Shown: positions 42,785 to 52,272 of the stretch, one piece after another
How the letters are laid out: every line of letters starts with the position of its first letter
Numbering within the stretch: the first letter of the stretch is position 1
DNA from: JACQHM01 sp964535215
GTDB taxonomy: Bacteria; Methylomirabilota; Methylomirabilia; Methylomirabilales; JACQHM01
DNA: 64,000 nucleotides
NCBI GenBank assembly: GCA_964535215.1
Contig: CAZHST010000006.1
Coordinates: forward strand, 1-64,000
Direction: 5' to 3'
The notes under the pieces: generated by a model
Seen by the model: only the letters and a program-made list of their open reading frames with translations
What the model was told of the DNA's origin: nothing
Database searches by the model: none
Translations under genes and position numbers: made by a program

Positions 42785-43003
42785 TTACCGCCGCCCTCCG
42801 CGGGATGAGGAGGAGAGGGGGAGCCTCCTTGGGGTCCTTCGACGGATCAGGTGGGCCAGGGCCTCCTCCATCTCAACCTCCGTGAGGGCCCACTCCAGGA
42901 GGCTGATGACCTCCTGGCTGACACTCCGCCTCTCCTTCGCCGCCCGTTCTTTCAAGCGGGCGTAGAGCTCCTCCGGCATACCCCGCACGTAGAGCGTTGG
43001 CAT
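42785..43003 (-). CDS. Ribbon-helix-helix (FitA/VapB-type) DNA-binding protein, no toxin partner seen
   Basis: 72 residues: MPTLYVRGMPEELYARLKERAAKERRSVSQEVISLLEWAL is a complete ribbon-helix-helix motif of the antitoxin type (shown here only as residues 1-40 of the protein: strand TLYVRG, helix EELYARLKERA, turn RSVS, helix EVISLLEWAL). The tail is short and basic. Next on the same strand is an SDR gene, not a PIN toxin. A 32-base palindrome lies 13 bases upstream, the likely operator. Either an orphan antitoxin or a regulator of the following genes. Confidence 0.8.
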   Translation of the reverse strand: MPTLYVRGMPEELYARLKERAAKERRSVSQEVISLLEWALTEVEMEEALAHLIRRRTPRRLPLSSSSRGGRR

Positions 43004-43016
43004 CGGATACGTCCCT

Positions 43017-43048
43017 ATGCAAGCATTCTGCTAGCAAAATGCTTGCAT
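43017..43048. promoter_or_regulatory. 32-base near-perfect palindrome, probable RHH operator
   Basis: Arms ATGCAAGCATT (43017-43027) and AATGCTTGCAT (43038-43048) match perfectly, and the centre CTGCTAGCAA is itself palindromic apart from its outer pair. It ends 13 bases before the RHH gene start. Confidence 0.75.
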
Positions 43049-43101
43049 TCTCCTCCCGCCCTCATGGGACTTCATGTCCCCTTGATGCTCAAACCAGCTC
43101 A

Positions 43102-43117
43102 CGTTTCACGTGAAACA
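43102..43117. promoter_or_regulatory. parS: parS centromere site, one mismatch
   Basis: CGTTTCACGTGAAACA, one base from the 16-base consensus TGTTTCACGTGAAACA bound by ParB. It is 31 bases from a second, perfect site. Confidence 0.93.
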
Positions 43118-43147
43118 TCTGGCAGTCTGGGGCACCCCCGGGGAGGA

Positions 43148-43163
43148 TGTTTCACGTGAAACA
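43148..43163. promoter_or_regulatory. parS: parS centromere site, perfect
   Basis: TGTTTCACGTGAAACA exactly, inside a 26-base perfect palindrome (43143-43168) that touches the stop codon of the moxR gene. Intergenic, about 16 kb from parAB and 20 kb from dnaN. Confidence 0.97.
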
Positions 43164-43167
43164 TCCT

Positions 43168-44178
43168 CTAGCGTCCCGAGAGAAGGGTCCGCTTCGGCGC
43201 CTCGGTGGGGACCTTCTTCAGGACCTCCTCGATGATCCTATCGGGGTCAACCCCTTCCGCCTCTCCCTCAAAGCTTAAGATCAGGCGGTGGCGTAAGGCC
43301 GGAAGGGCTGCACGCTTAATGTCGTCGAAGCTCACGTTGAAACGCCCGGAGAGGAGCGCGTTGACCTTCCCGGCCAGGACCAAGGCCTGGGCCCCCCGAG
43401 GGCTCGACCCGTAGCGGACGAAGCGTCTGACCATCTCGGGAGCGGAGGGGGTTTCGGGGTGGGTGGCCAGAATGAGTCTTGAGACGTAGGCTTTCACATG
43501 GGAGGCAATGGGGATCTCCCGGACCAAGGCCTTCATGGCCTCCACCTCCTCGGCCCCTGTCACCTTCCTGACCGAGACCTCTTCCGCCTTTGTCGTCCGC
43601 TCCACGATCTCCGAAAGCTCCTCCTCGGTGGGGTAGGGGACTTTGAGCTTGAAGAAGAAGCGGTCCAGTTGGGCCTCGGGCAAGGGATAGGTCCCCTCCA
43701 TCTCGATAGGGTTCTGGGTCGCCAGGACGAAGAAGGGGCGCTTGAGGCGGTGCTGGACCCCCCCAACGGTCACCGAAAGCTCCTGCATAGCCTCTAACAG
43801 GGCCGACTGGGTCTTGGGGGTCGCCCGATTGATCTCGTCGGCCAGGACGATCTGGCCAAAGAGGGGCCCCCGCTGGAATCGAAACTGCCGCCCCTCGGGG
43901 GTCTCTACGATGATGTTCGTCCCGATGATATCCGCCGGCATCAGATCCGGGGTGAACTGGATCCTGGAGAACTCCAGGTCCAGGCACTGGCTTAAGGTCT
44001 TGACCAGAATCGTTTTGCCTAACCCGGGCACCCCTTCCAGCAGGGTATGGCCCCCTGAGAAAAGGCAGATCAGGACCCCCCGGATCACCTCCCGGTGCCC
44101 AACGATCACCCTCCCGATCTCAGCCTCAATGGTTTGAAGGATCGTAAGGAACCGCTCCGCCTTTTCCTCAACCGTCAT
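43168..44178 (-). CDS. MoxR-family AAA+ ATPase
   Basis: 336 residues from ATG 44178 (ATGA overlap with the TPR gene). Walker A EGVPGLGKT, Walker B VLADEINRA, sensor 1 ATQNPIEMEGTYPLPEAQLDRF, and the MoxR lid. MoxR ATPases act as chaperones that insert cofactors or activate partner complexes together with VWA and DUF58 proteins; all of these are encoded directly upstream. Last gene of that operon; it ends against parS. Confidence 0.94.
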   Translation of the reverse strand: MTVEEKAERFLTILQTIEAEIGRVIVGHREVIRGVLICLFSGGHTLLEGVPGLGKTILVKTLSQCLDLEFSRIQFTPDLMPADIIGTNIIVETPEGRQFRFQRGPLFGQIVLADEINRATPKTQSALLEAMQELSVTVGGVQHRLKRPFFVLATQNPIEMEGTYPLPEAQLDRFFFKLKVPYPTEEELSEIVERTTKAEEVSVRKVTGAEEVEAMKALVREIPIASHVKAYVSRLILATHPETPSAPEMVRRFVRYGSSPRGAQALVLAGKVNALLSGRFNVSFDDIKRAALPALRHRLILSFEGEAEGVDPDRIIEEVLKKVPTEAPKRTLLSGR

Positions 44179-45473
44179 CGGGCCTCCTCGAGCTTCTCCA
44201 GGTGATGTTTGGCAATCTCCAGCCACTCCTTCTCTGCCGGAAGCGAGGAGGCAAGCTGGATGTAACGTTCCCATGCGGCGATGGCCTTCTCCTGATCGAG
44301 TTTCTCCAGGGCCTGGGCCAGGGAAAACCAGGCGTTCGGGTTTCGGGGCTCGATGGCGATGGCCCCCTCATAGGCCTGGACGGCCTCTGGGTAAAGTCCC
44401 TTCTCCTCGTAAAGCTCTCCCAAGGCCACATAGGCCTCTACCAGTCCTGGATCCAGGGCGATGGCCTTTCGGTACGCTTCGATAGGTTCATAGTAGAGGC
44501 CTTTCTCATGATGGTAGAGCCTGCCCAAGCTGTAATGCACCCTTGCATGATCGGGATCGGCCTTCAAAGCCCGCTGATAGAGGGCCATCGCCTCTTCCAG
44601 CTCCCCCATTGTGACCTTGATATCCCCGAGCCCCACGTAGGCATCCGCGTATTCAGGGTCTTGCTCGAGAGCCTTCTGATAGGCCTCCATGGCCTGGGAG
44701 AGCTTCCTCGGGGCGGAGGCCAGCACATCCCCCAGGGCTTTGTAGGCTTCAGCGAAATGAGGATCCAGATGGAAGGCCTTGGTGAACTCCCACGCCGCCC
44801 GCCAGTAATAGCCTAACCCGGTGAAGGTAAGACCCAAGCCATGACGGGCAAGGGTAAAGTTCTCATCCAGCTCCAACGCCTTCTGGAAGGATTTGAGCGC
44901 CTGATCATACCCTTCCTCGCTAGCGGTGGCCAGACTCCACCGCCCTTTCGCATAGGCTAAGTAGGCGGGAAGCGAAGGGGTCGGCGACTGGAAGGCCTGA
45001 CGCCAAGCCCTCTCAGAGGGGGATGGAAGCTTGAAGGCTTTCAGGAAAGCTGAACCGAGCTGCTCTGCCAGGGCAAACAGCTCCTCCCTGCGGCCGGCCA
45101 CCTCTTTCTTCCCGACGGTCTTGTCGGCCTGAAGATCAAAGAAACGGACCCTCACCCGCAGGGTCCCCGCTTCCTGTTCAAAGACCCCATCAATCAAGCC
45201 CCGGATCCTTAAGAGTCGGCCCAGTTTCATCCGGTCTTCGAACGGCAAGGCCTGGGGAAACTTTTGGCCGGTGGGCCGAAGCAAGACCCGGGGCTCGATC
45301 ACCTTGACACCTTTCACCGCCCGAAGGCCCTGGGCGAGGGCCTCAGCCATGGCTTCTCCCAGCCCCTCCTCCCCTGTCCCTGCCAAAGGGAAGATGGCGA
45401 CCCTGAACGGAGCGGCAGAAGTGGAGGTCGCCACAAGGAGGGAAAAAAGGAACAGCAAAGCCCCCTTTTTCAT
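44175..45473 (-). CDS. Secreted tetratricopeptide-repeat protein
   Basis: 432 residues. Signal peptide MKKGALLFLFSLLVATSTSA, then an N-terminal domain (RVAIFPLAGTGEEGLGEAMAEALAQGL...) resembling the FlgO/CsgG-like adenylate-cyclase-associated N-domain, then about seven TPR units (residues about 190-425, e.g. AYVGLGDIKVTMGELEEAMALYQRALKADPDHA). Probably a periplasmic scaffold for the MoxR/VWA complex. ATGA overlaps at both ends. Confidence 0.88.
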   Translation of the reverse strand: MKKGALLFLFSLLVATSTSAAPFRVAIFPLAGTGEEGLGEAMAEALAQGLRAVKGVKVIEPRVLLRPTGQKFPQALPFEDRMKLGRLLRIRGLIDGVFEQEAGTLRVRVRFFDLQADKTVGKKEVAGRREELFALAEQLGSAFLKAFKLPSPSERAWRQAFQSPTPSLPAYLAYAKGRWSLATASEEGYDQALKSFQKALELDENFTLARHGLGLTFTGLGYYWRAAWEFTKAFHLDPHFAEAYKALGDVLASAPRKLSQAMEAYQKALEQDPEYADAYVGLGDIKVTMGELEEAMALYQRALKADPDHARVHYSLGRLYHHEKGLYYEPIEAYRKAIALDPGLVEAYVALGELYEEKGLYPEAVQAYEGAIAIEPRNPNAWFSLAQALEKLDQEKAIAAWERYIQLASSLPAEKEWLEIAKHHLEKLEEAR

Positions 45474-48400
45474 GGCCGCCTCCTCATCACGTACAGGGAA
45501 GCCTCCCTCTCTCCGGTCAGCCTAAAGGGTGATCGAGGGAGCCGCTCCTGCTCCGGACGGGCAACGAGGCGGAGGACAAGCTCGAAGGGGAGAAGAAGGA
45601 GGGCCGCTCCCAAGAGCCAAGGCCCCAGCGCCTTCTGCACCCTTGTCCTCTTCCGTCCAAGCCGGAACACCTGGGAGGGCTCCATGAGGAGGGCCCCTCC
45701 CGTGGACTCGCTGAGTTCCCGCAAGAGGGGCATAGCCACCTTGGAGGTCCGATGCTCTAACGGATAAGGGATCACCAGACTCGCGACCTCCGACCCGGAC
45801 ATCCTCCCGTCCTTCTTCCTGGCCACGCCGATCAGATACGCCCCTTCCTCTTTAACAGGGAAGGACCCCTGGTACCGACCGGGGGCGACCTGATGCAGGG
45901 GGATGACGATCCGGCTTCTTCCTGGAGAGACGACCCCGGCCTTTACATCGAGGAGGTTCAGGAACTCCCCGTTTCGATCGCGAGCCTCCAGGATGACCTC
46001 CCCTGCTCCATCGTGAAGGGTCACAAAAGTCTGGGCGCCCGGGGTCCCCCCCCGCCGGGCGGTCCATCGGAGGAGCTGGGCCAGGAACTTGTTCAAGGAT
46101 TCCCACTGGAGCCACCAGATCCCCCATTTGGCCTTCAGATCCGAGGCAAAGATCGCCGCCCTCCCCAGGCCGTAGCGCCAGACGGCCAAGATGGGATCTT
46201 TCCCCGGGGAGAGGAGGAGGACATCGGCTGTCGCCTTTGGGGAGGTGGCCACATAGCCCTCCAGGGGCGGGACCTTCCCCCAATCAATCTCCTGAAGGAT
46301 CTCATGGGAGCGATGGTTAACGAGAGGCCGGAAGGACTGCTCGATCAATCCCTCCCGACTGGCCAGTTGAGTCTCCAGGGCAAAGATCTTGGGGAGATCC
46401 TCGGCGTTGTCCGTCTGGTGGAACCGCCCCCTGCCCAAGCGGGCGAGCTGTCGCATGAGCGGGATGTCGCTATCCTGCCCGATGGCCACCGTCGAGACCG
46501 TGATCTTATCCTTGGCCATCCGCTTGACCAGGCTCTCGAAGTCCCCCGGGACACTCCGACCGTCGGAAAGGAGAACGACGTGCTTGACCAGGGCTTCCCG
46601 TTCATAGAGGGCCTGATAGGCCTCTTTCAACGCCGGGAACATGTCCGTGCCCCCCCCAGCCTTCAGGGAGCTGATCTCCCCGATGATCCGGTCCTTATCG
46701 GTGACCGGTCCTAAGGGAACAACCCAGGTGGAGGAGGAGTCAAAGGCAACGACCCCTACCTGATTCTTCGGCTCCAGGAGCTTGATCACCAGGGCGGCTG
46801 CCTGTTTGGCCAGCTCGATCTTGGGGAGGCGGCCCGCCTGGTGTTCCATGCTGCCGGAGCGGTCGAGGGCGAAGACCATGGCCAGGGGGGGGATCTCCAG
46901 TTTCCGCCTGACCTCCATGGTCACAGGGAGCGCCTCCTCGACAGGGGTGTTGTGGTAACCCCCGAGCCCGAAGCTCTCCTCCCCCCCGAGCATCAGGAGA
47001 CCGCCGCCGTAATCCCGGACATAGGAGCGGATCATCGCCATTCCAGCCTCTGTCAGTTTCGAGGCGGCGACGTTACTCAGGATCAAGGCATCGTAAGGGA
47101 GGAGGGCCTCCAAACGAGAGGGGACCATCTCGGGAGGGACCATCCTGACCTCAATCCCCTGGGTTTCGAGGGCCCGAACGAAAGGCTCCCCCTGAGAAAG
47201 ATCCTTTTCCACCGCAAGGACCTTCAACTTCCCCTGGACGGCGACGACGCCCATTGCCCGGTTATTCGCCAGGTCTTGGTCCCCATCGGCCTCAAGATGG
47301 GCCTCGTAGAGGTGAAACCCCTCCTGGTCCAGGGCTTCCTGATAGGCGAAAACGGTCCTTCCGGGGTGAAGACGGACCCGCTCGGCCCCTAAGAAGGTCC
47401 CGTCCCGGTAGAGGGAGAGGAGGCCATCCTTCCGCTCGGTGCTCTCCGCCACAATCTTCGCCATGAAGGCCTCTCCCCGCCGGACCTCCTGGGGGACAAC
47501 CACCTCTTCCAGAAGGACCTCACCCGCCGGACGGGTCCTCAAAGGGACGCTGAAGATCTCGACCCCTTCTCCTCCCGCCTGAAAGGCCGCTCGAGAGCCG
47601 TCCCCTTTCGTTTGGTTGCCATCGCTGAAGAGGACAATCCGCCTTGACCCCTCCCGGGGGAGGGCGGCAACGCCTACCCTTAAGGCCTGTTCAAGATCGG
47701 TCCCCTTCGGGGAAGGGGCCGGGGGAAGGGTTAGAGGGAGGCGGAGGTCTTTGGTGGAGGGAATCACCAGAGAGGCCTCTTCCCCGAAGAGGGCCAGGCC
47801 TGCCGTATCCTCCTTCCCCTGGAAGCGGACCGCCTCCTGGATGAAGGCCAAGGCTTGGGACCGGGCGTCGGCGGTGATGCTCTCGGAGCCGTCCAAGAGG
47901 AAGAGGACATGCAGGCGGTCAACCCACCAGGGGATCTCAAGAGGGAGGAAGGCAAGCCCGATCAGGAGGAGGAGGACCCCCCGGAGGAGGAGCGGTAGAC
48001 CCAGTCTGACGTGCTTAAAGAAAAGGGCTCCTTCCCAGGCCAGGGTGAGGAGGGCGAGAAAGGCGAAGAGGGGCCAGAGGGGAAGAGGTTGTCGGTAGCT
48101 CGCCTTTCCCCTTCGAGGCTCTGGGACCATCGCCCGAGGGGCGATCCTCGATTCCCCTTCGTCGAAGAGGTTGACGACCACCCGCCGCTCCTCTCCCCCA
48201 CCCCTGGCGGTATAAAGGCCCCTCTTCACCGTCCCGACGAAGCCTGCCTCCCCCCTGATCACCGGGACCTGATACCGAACCCCGGTGGGATCCCGAACCT
48301 CCACTTCTTTCACCCTCGAAGGAAACCGGAGCCGCCAGATCTCACCGGGGGCGAGCATCGGCGCCGCTATGCGATGCTCTGGGGCGAGCCAGCGGAGGGC

Positions 48401-49816
48401 GTTGGAGATGAAGAGGGGGAAGGCCGTCCGTAAAGGAAGATCAGACCGGGCCACCTCGAAGCCCACGAAGATCCCCTTCACCTCCCCCTCTTCGAAGGTG
48501 TAGATCAAAGGGGTGGAGGAGGCCTCCACAAGGGCCTCCCCCCCGGAGAGGGGCCTCACTTTCGCCGCCTCCTCGATCGTGACGTTGGAGAAATCTAAGT
48601 AGCGCATGGCAGGATGCCGACGGTCCCATTCGAGGATCCTCGGGGCTGAAACCTTTCCCACCACCTCCAGGGGGACATTCTTGGCAAGGGTATTGATCAA
48701 CAGGTAGCGCCCAGGGGAGAGCCTTTCGGGGGCATGGCCATCCAGGATCACCACGTCGGCCCCCTCGGGGCCTTGATAGGCCTCGGGCCTTCGATGCTCC
48801 ACCTGAAGGGAGCGGTCTGAGGCCAGGGCCTGCTCCAAGAAGAGATTCCCTGCGCTGACGAGAAGGACTTTTAAGGGGCGGGGGGCTGGAAGGAGGGCAA
48901 GGGCCTCGTCATCCCTGGAAAAGGAATCGCCAGGATCAATGGTTGCCCTGACAAGGCCGCTTCCCTGATACGTAAAGGGAATCACAAAGGAACGTTGGAC
49001 CTGAGGGGGGAGGGTCACCTGCTTTCGGCTTAAAAGGTGGCCGTCAACGGTCACGTTCAATGGGAACGAGGCCCTCTCATCGCCATAGTTGGCCAACGAG
49101 AGGAAGGCCTGGTAATCATAGGTCCCATAGGGGGCTTTCCGGACAGAGAAGGCCCCGATGGCGACGTTTCGTCCGCTCCTCCCGAAGCGATGCCAGTAGA
49201 GGGGGAAAGGAGCCCTTTCCAGGCCGATGGCCTGGAAAGCCCCATCGGTGAAGAGGTGCACCTCGACGGGATCACCCTTCACCAAGGTGGAGACCAAACG
49301 AAGGGCCTCCTCCAGGTTTCCCCGGGTGTCCTTTGGAGAAAGCCCCTGGATTGCCCCTCGAAGCCTCCCCTTCTCACCGGTAAAGGGCAGGATGACCCTG
49401 GGGGCATCCCCCGCCTCGATGACCATCACCTGCTGGCCTGACTTTAAACGCTCGATCAGGGCGAGGGCTTCCTTCTTGGCGGCGGAGAATCGCCCGCCGG
49501 GGAGGTCGGTGGCCTGCATACTGGCCGAGGCATCCAGGATCAGCACGAGCCGCCCGTAGCCTTCCCGCCCGAGGGAGAGGATGGGCCTGCTCAAGGCCAG
49601 ACCCAACAGGACAACACCCAGGATCTGCAGGAAGAGGAGGAGATCCGGTCGAAGGCGGCGGAAGGGGACTTTGGGCTCCTGCTCCTTGAGACTCTCCCCC
49701 CAGAAGAGGAGACTCCCGATTCTGACCTCGACCCTCCGGGCCTTGAAGAGATGGAGGAGGAGGAGCAAGGGGATCAGGAGCAGGAAAAGGAAGGCTGACG
49801 GATGCTGGAAGCTCAT
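45470..49816 (-). CDS. Giant fused BatA/VWA membrane protein with three MIDAS motifs
   Basis: 1448 residues from ATG 49816 (ATGA overlap with the DUF58 gene). Order: BatA-type N-terminus with membrane helices (PSAFLFLLLIPLLLLLHLFK and around 60-80), VWA domain 1 with MIDAS DASAS at about 95, beta-rich region, membrane helices about 580-626, VWA-like 2 with DGSES at about 642, a class I amidotransferase-like segment about 865-960 (YDALILSNVA...GGGLLMLGGEESF), VWA 3 with DRSGS at about 985, then a C-terminal domain and a final helix. In many genomes the two halves are separate genes. It probably forms the membrane platform served by MoxR. No frameshift is visible at the junction. Confidence 0.88.
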   Translation of the reverse strand: MSFQHPSAFLFLLLIPLLLLLHLFKARRVEVRIGSLLFWGESLKEQEPKVPFRRLRPDLLLFLQILGVVLLGLALSRPILSLGREGYGRLVLILDASASMQATDLPGGRFSAAKKEALALIERLKSGQQVMVIEAGDAPRVILPFTGEKGRLRGAIQGLSPKDTRGNLEEALRLVSTLVKGDPVEVHLFTDGAFQAIGLERAPFPLYWHRFGRSGRNVAIGAFSVRKAPYGTYDYQAFLSLANYGDERASFPLNVTVDGHLLSRKQVTLPPQVQRSFVIPFTYQGSGLVRATIDPGDSFSRDDEALALLPAPRPLKVLLVSAGNLFLEQALASDRSLQVEHRRPEAYQGPEGADVVILDGHAPERLSPGRYLLINTLAKNVPLEVVGKVSAPRILEWDRRHPAMRYLDFSNVTIEEAAKVRPLSGGEALVEASSTPLIYTFEEGEVKGIFVGFEVARSDLPLRTAFPLFISNALRWLAPEHRIAAPMLAPGEIWRLRFPSRVKEVEVRDPTGVRYQVPVIRGEAGFVGTVKRGLYTARGGGEERRVVVNLFDEGESRIAPRAMVPEPRRGKASYRQPLPLWPLFAFLALLTLAWEGALFFKHVRLGLPLLLRGVLLLLIGLAFLPLEIPWWVDRLHVLFLLDGSESITADARSQALAFIQEAVRFQGKEDTAGLALFGEEASLVIPSTKDLRLPLTLPPAPSPKGTDLEQALRVGVAALPREGSRRIVLFSDGNQTKGDGSRAAFQAGGEGVEIFSVPLRTRPAGEVLLEEVVVPQEVRRGEAFMAKIVAESTERKDGLLSLYRDGTFLGAERVRLHPGRTVFAYQEALDQEGFHLYEAHLEADGDQDLANNRAMGVVAVQGKLKVLAVEKDLSQGEPFVRALETQGIEVRMVPPEMVPSRLEALLPYDALILSNVAASKLTEAGMAMIRSYVRDYGGGLLMLGGEESFGLGGYHNTPVEEALPVTMEVRRKLEIPPLAMVFALDRSGSMEHQAGRLPKIELAKQAAALVIKLLEPKNQVGVVAFDSSSTWVVPLGPVTDKDRIIGEISSLKAGGGTDMFPALKEAYQALYEREALVKHVVLLSDGRSVPGDFESLVKRMAKDKITVSTVAIGQDSDIPLMRQLARLGRGRFHQTDNAEDLPKIFALETQLASREGLIEQSFRPLVNHRSHEILQEIDWGKVPPLEGYVATSPKATADVLLLSPGKDPILAVWRYGLGRAAIFASDLKAKWGIWWLQWESLNKFLAQLLRWTARRGGTPGAQTFVTLHDGAGEVILEARDRNGEFLNLLDVKAGVVSPGRSRIVIPLHQVAPGRYQGSFPVKEEGAYLIGVARKKDGRMSGSEVASLVIPYPLEHRTSKVAMPLLRELSESTGGALLMEPSQVFRLGRKRTRVQKALGPWLLGAALLLLPFELVLRLVARPEQERLPRSPFRLTGEREASLYVMRRRP

Positions 49817-50721
49817 CGGAGCAACCCACCTTCCCGGAAGGATCTCAAGAGGAGGTCTTCGAGGGAAACGGCCGTTGAAGCCCTGATGTACCCGATTTGG
49901 TTCTTCTGGCAAAAGGCTTCGACTTCCTGAAAGAACGCCCGTTGGTTCTCCTGGTACCGGGTGAGGAGGGCGGCATCAACCGTCACCTCCCGGGTGATCC
50001 CGTCCTCGGCATCAATCAAACGGATATCCCCCTGGAGCGGAGGCGAAAGCTCCTCTTCACTGAGCACGTGGAGGAGGAAGACCTCAAACCCCTTTTCCAG
50101 AAGGGCTTCGATCCCTGCCCGGTAGCTTTTGTCGAGAAGATCGGTGAGGATGACCGCAAGCCCCGGGGTCCCCTTTCTCGCATAAGAGGCCAGGGAGGCT
50201 GAAAGGTTAGTCCGGCCCTTGGGGGAGATGTCGGATAAGAATTTCAAGATGGGGAAGATCTGCCTTCGTCCCCGCCGAGGGCCGAAGACCGCTTCCAGCC
50301 CTTCCCTGAAGAGCCCAACGGCCACCCGTTCCAGGGTGCTTAAGCCGATATACCCCAACGCAGCAGCGGCCTTAATGGCGTGCTCCAGCTTCGAAGGGGA
50401 GCCAAAGGCCATGGAGGCGCTGGAATCAATCAAGAGGTGGAGGCCCAGATCCTCCTCTTCAACAAAGAGTTTCAGGATCAGACGGTCCAGCCGGCTGTAG
50501 ACGTTCCAGTCCAGATACCGGAGGTCATCCCCAGGGACATAAGGCCGGAAGTCTTGAAATTCGACCCCGGCGCCTTTCCTTGGTCCCCTCCGCTCCCCCT
50601 TCGCCAAGCCGGGAAAGGGTTTCCGGGAGACGAAGCTTAGGGCTTCCAGCTTCTTGAAGAAGGCTCCGTCAAAAGGGTGCATGATGAAACCATCCCCCTG
50701 TCCCCTAAGGGGAGGGGTCAT
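49813..50721 (-). CDS. DUF58 domain protein of a MoxR-VWA operon
   Basis: 302 residues with the diagnostic GVEFQDFRPYVPGDDLRYLDWNVYSR segment (given here in pieces: EFQDFRPYVPGDD then RYLDWNVYSR) followed by a VWA-like core LHLLIDSSASMAFG with a MIDAS-type DSSAS. Interacts in other systems with MoxR ATPases. ATG 50721 overlaps the DUF4175 stop; an internal ATG 50682 is an alternative start nearer to the usual N-terminus. Confidence 0.9.
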   Translation of the reverse strand: MTPPLRGQGDGFIMHPFDGAFFKKLEALSFVSRKPFPGLAKGERRGPRKGAGVEFQDFRPYVPGDDLRYLDWNVYSRLDRLILKLFVEEEDLGLHLLIDSSASMAFGSPSKLEHAIKAAAALGYIGLSTLERVAVGLFREGLEAVFGPRRGRRQIFPILKFLSDISPKGRTNLSASLASYARKGTPGLAVILTDLLDKSYRAGIEALLEKGFEVFLLHVLSEEELSPPLQGDIRLIDAEDGITREVTVDAALLTRYQENQRAFFQEVEAFCQKNQIGYIRASTAVSLEDLLLRSFREGGLLR

Positions 50722-52208
50722 TTCCGCTCACCTTTGGAATCCTGTCTCTTCCGGACCGCCTCTTCCAACGAGAGGAAGTACCGCTTGACCTGCTCCCGGT
50801 AATCGAAGGGGATGGCCTCCCGCCCGATCTCCTCCTCCATCATCCGTCGGTAGTGAGAGAGGAGGTTTAAGTAGGAAAGGTGGGAGGGGACCTGGACCCC
50901 TTCCCCTAACAGCTCGGTTTCAAAGGACTCGACCCCCGGCTCCTGTCTTGGGCTGGAGAGGTCGAGCCTCCGTTTTGGTTCATCAATCCTCAGGGAAGGC
51001 CCTTCCAGCGGTCGCGGCGTCGGCTCCCCTTTTTCACCCGGGGCCTCCCCGCGGCCTGGGGAAGGATCCCCTTCCTTACCCGAGCCCCGGCCTCGGTCCT
51101 CGGCCTTTTCCTCTTGAGCGGGGGAGGCTTGTTCCGGGAGACCCTGGAGACCTTTGGAAAGCCGCTCCCCCCCCTCCTGGGATCTCCTGGAGGTCCCCTT
51201 CGCAGGATCCTTGCCTTCCCGGGAACGGCTGGCTTCTTGACGCGCCTCCTGGCTCTTTTCCAAATCCTGGCCTGAAGGCCCGAGTTTCTGGCTCAATTCC
51301 TTGAGCTCTTGAAAGAGCCGGCCAACGCCATCCTTCGGGTGCTCAAGGGGCTTACGGAGCGTCTGAGGGCTCCCCGGAGGGGGGCTCCCCCCTTGAGGGG
51401 CAGCAAAAGGCGAAGGATTGGTAGAAGCCGTCGAGGGAGAAGGGAAGGGGTTGGCATCGGCCAGCCGTTTCAGGCGCTCATCCGCCTCCTGAAGGAAGCC
51501 CTGAAAGCCCATCCGCTCCTGGTCGAGCTTCGTATCCTTAAACTGGGCGGGGAGGTCCCCCCAGGGCTCCCGCTTCGAGGAGGAGCCCTTTGGCGAGGAG
51601 GGGAACTTTGGGAGATCGGACCCTTCCCCAATGTCTAAGGTCATGGGAGAGTTCTCCTCTTTCAGCCTTTCAATCTCCTTTGAGGAGGAGATCTCCCTGG
51701 CCCCCTTCCCCCCCACCCCCTGCTGGAAGGGAAGGGGAGGAAGGAGGAAGAAGACAAGGGCGAGGAGCAGGAGGAACCTTCCCTCTTTCAGGGGACGAAA
51801 GGGAAAGACCTCCTCGGCAGAGATCCTTTGGGCCGTCTTTGCCGCATCTCGCAAGAGGGCGGCGACAACCTCCCCGTCCTCCCCCTTCTCCAAGACCTCA
51901 ACAGCCGTCGCCAGCCGTTCCTTCAACCCCAACCGGGCATCGGCCAGCTGGGCAACCTGGAAGCGGCTCAGCGGGCGGGAGACGCCATAGAGGGCCCCTA
52001 AGGCCCCCAGGGCGACGAAGGAGAAGGGAGGGAAGCGGAGGGAGAGGAGGTCTCGAAGAAGGAGGAAGGGAAAGGACACCACCAGGCCCCCCCCCACGAA
52101 GCGAAGGGCCCAGGTGAAACCCTGGAGGGTCTTTGCCCTCCTCCGAAGCTCCTGAAGTTTCCTCTGGACTATCGAACCATCCGACGCGACAAAGCGGGAA
52201 GTTCGCAC
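50718..52208 (-). CDS. DUF4175-like membrane protein
   Basis: 496 residues. Two N-terminal membrane segments (about 33-70), another near 150-165, then a long low-complexity, charged Ser/Pro/Gly/Lys-rich region (about 175-420) and a C-terminal helical domain (LSYLNLLSHYRRMMEEEIGREAIPFDYREQVKRYF). This layout matches DUF4175-type proteins that begin MoxR/DUF58/VWA operons. GTG 52208. The low-complexity half makes homology hard to judge. Confidence 0.7.
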   Translation of the reverse strand: MRTSRFVASDGSIVQRKLQELRRRAKTLQGFTWALRFVGGGLVVSFPFLLLRDLLSLRFPPFSFVALGALGALYGVSRPLSRFQVAQLADARLGLKERLATAVEVLEKGEDGEVVAALLRDAAKTAQRISAEEVFPFRPLKEGRFLLLLALVFFLLPPLPFQQGVGGKGAREISSSKEIERLKEENSPMTLDIGEGSDLPKFPSSPKGSSSKREPWGDLPAQFKDTKLDQERMGFQGFLQEADERLKRLADANPFPSPSTASTNPSPFAAPQGGSPPPGSPQTLRKPLEHPKDGVGRLFQELKELSQKLGPSGQDLEKSQEARQEASRSREGKDPAKGTSRRSQEGGERLSKGLQGLPEQASPAQEEKAEDRGRGSGKEGDPSPGRGEAPGEKGEPTPRPLEGPSLRIDEPKRRLDLSSPRQEPGVESFETELLGEGVQVPSHLSYLNLLSHYRRMMEEEIGREAIPFDYREQVKRYFLSLEEAVRKRQDSKGERK

Positions 52209-52272
52209 AAGGGTAAACCTTTAGCTCCCAGCCATCGGCTTTCAGTCCCTTGATGGCTGAACACCTGCACGG

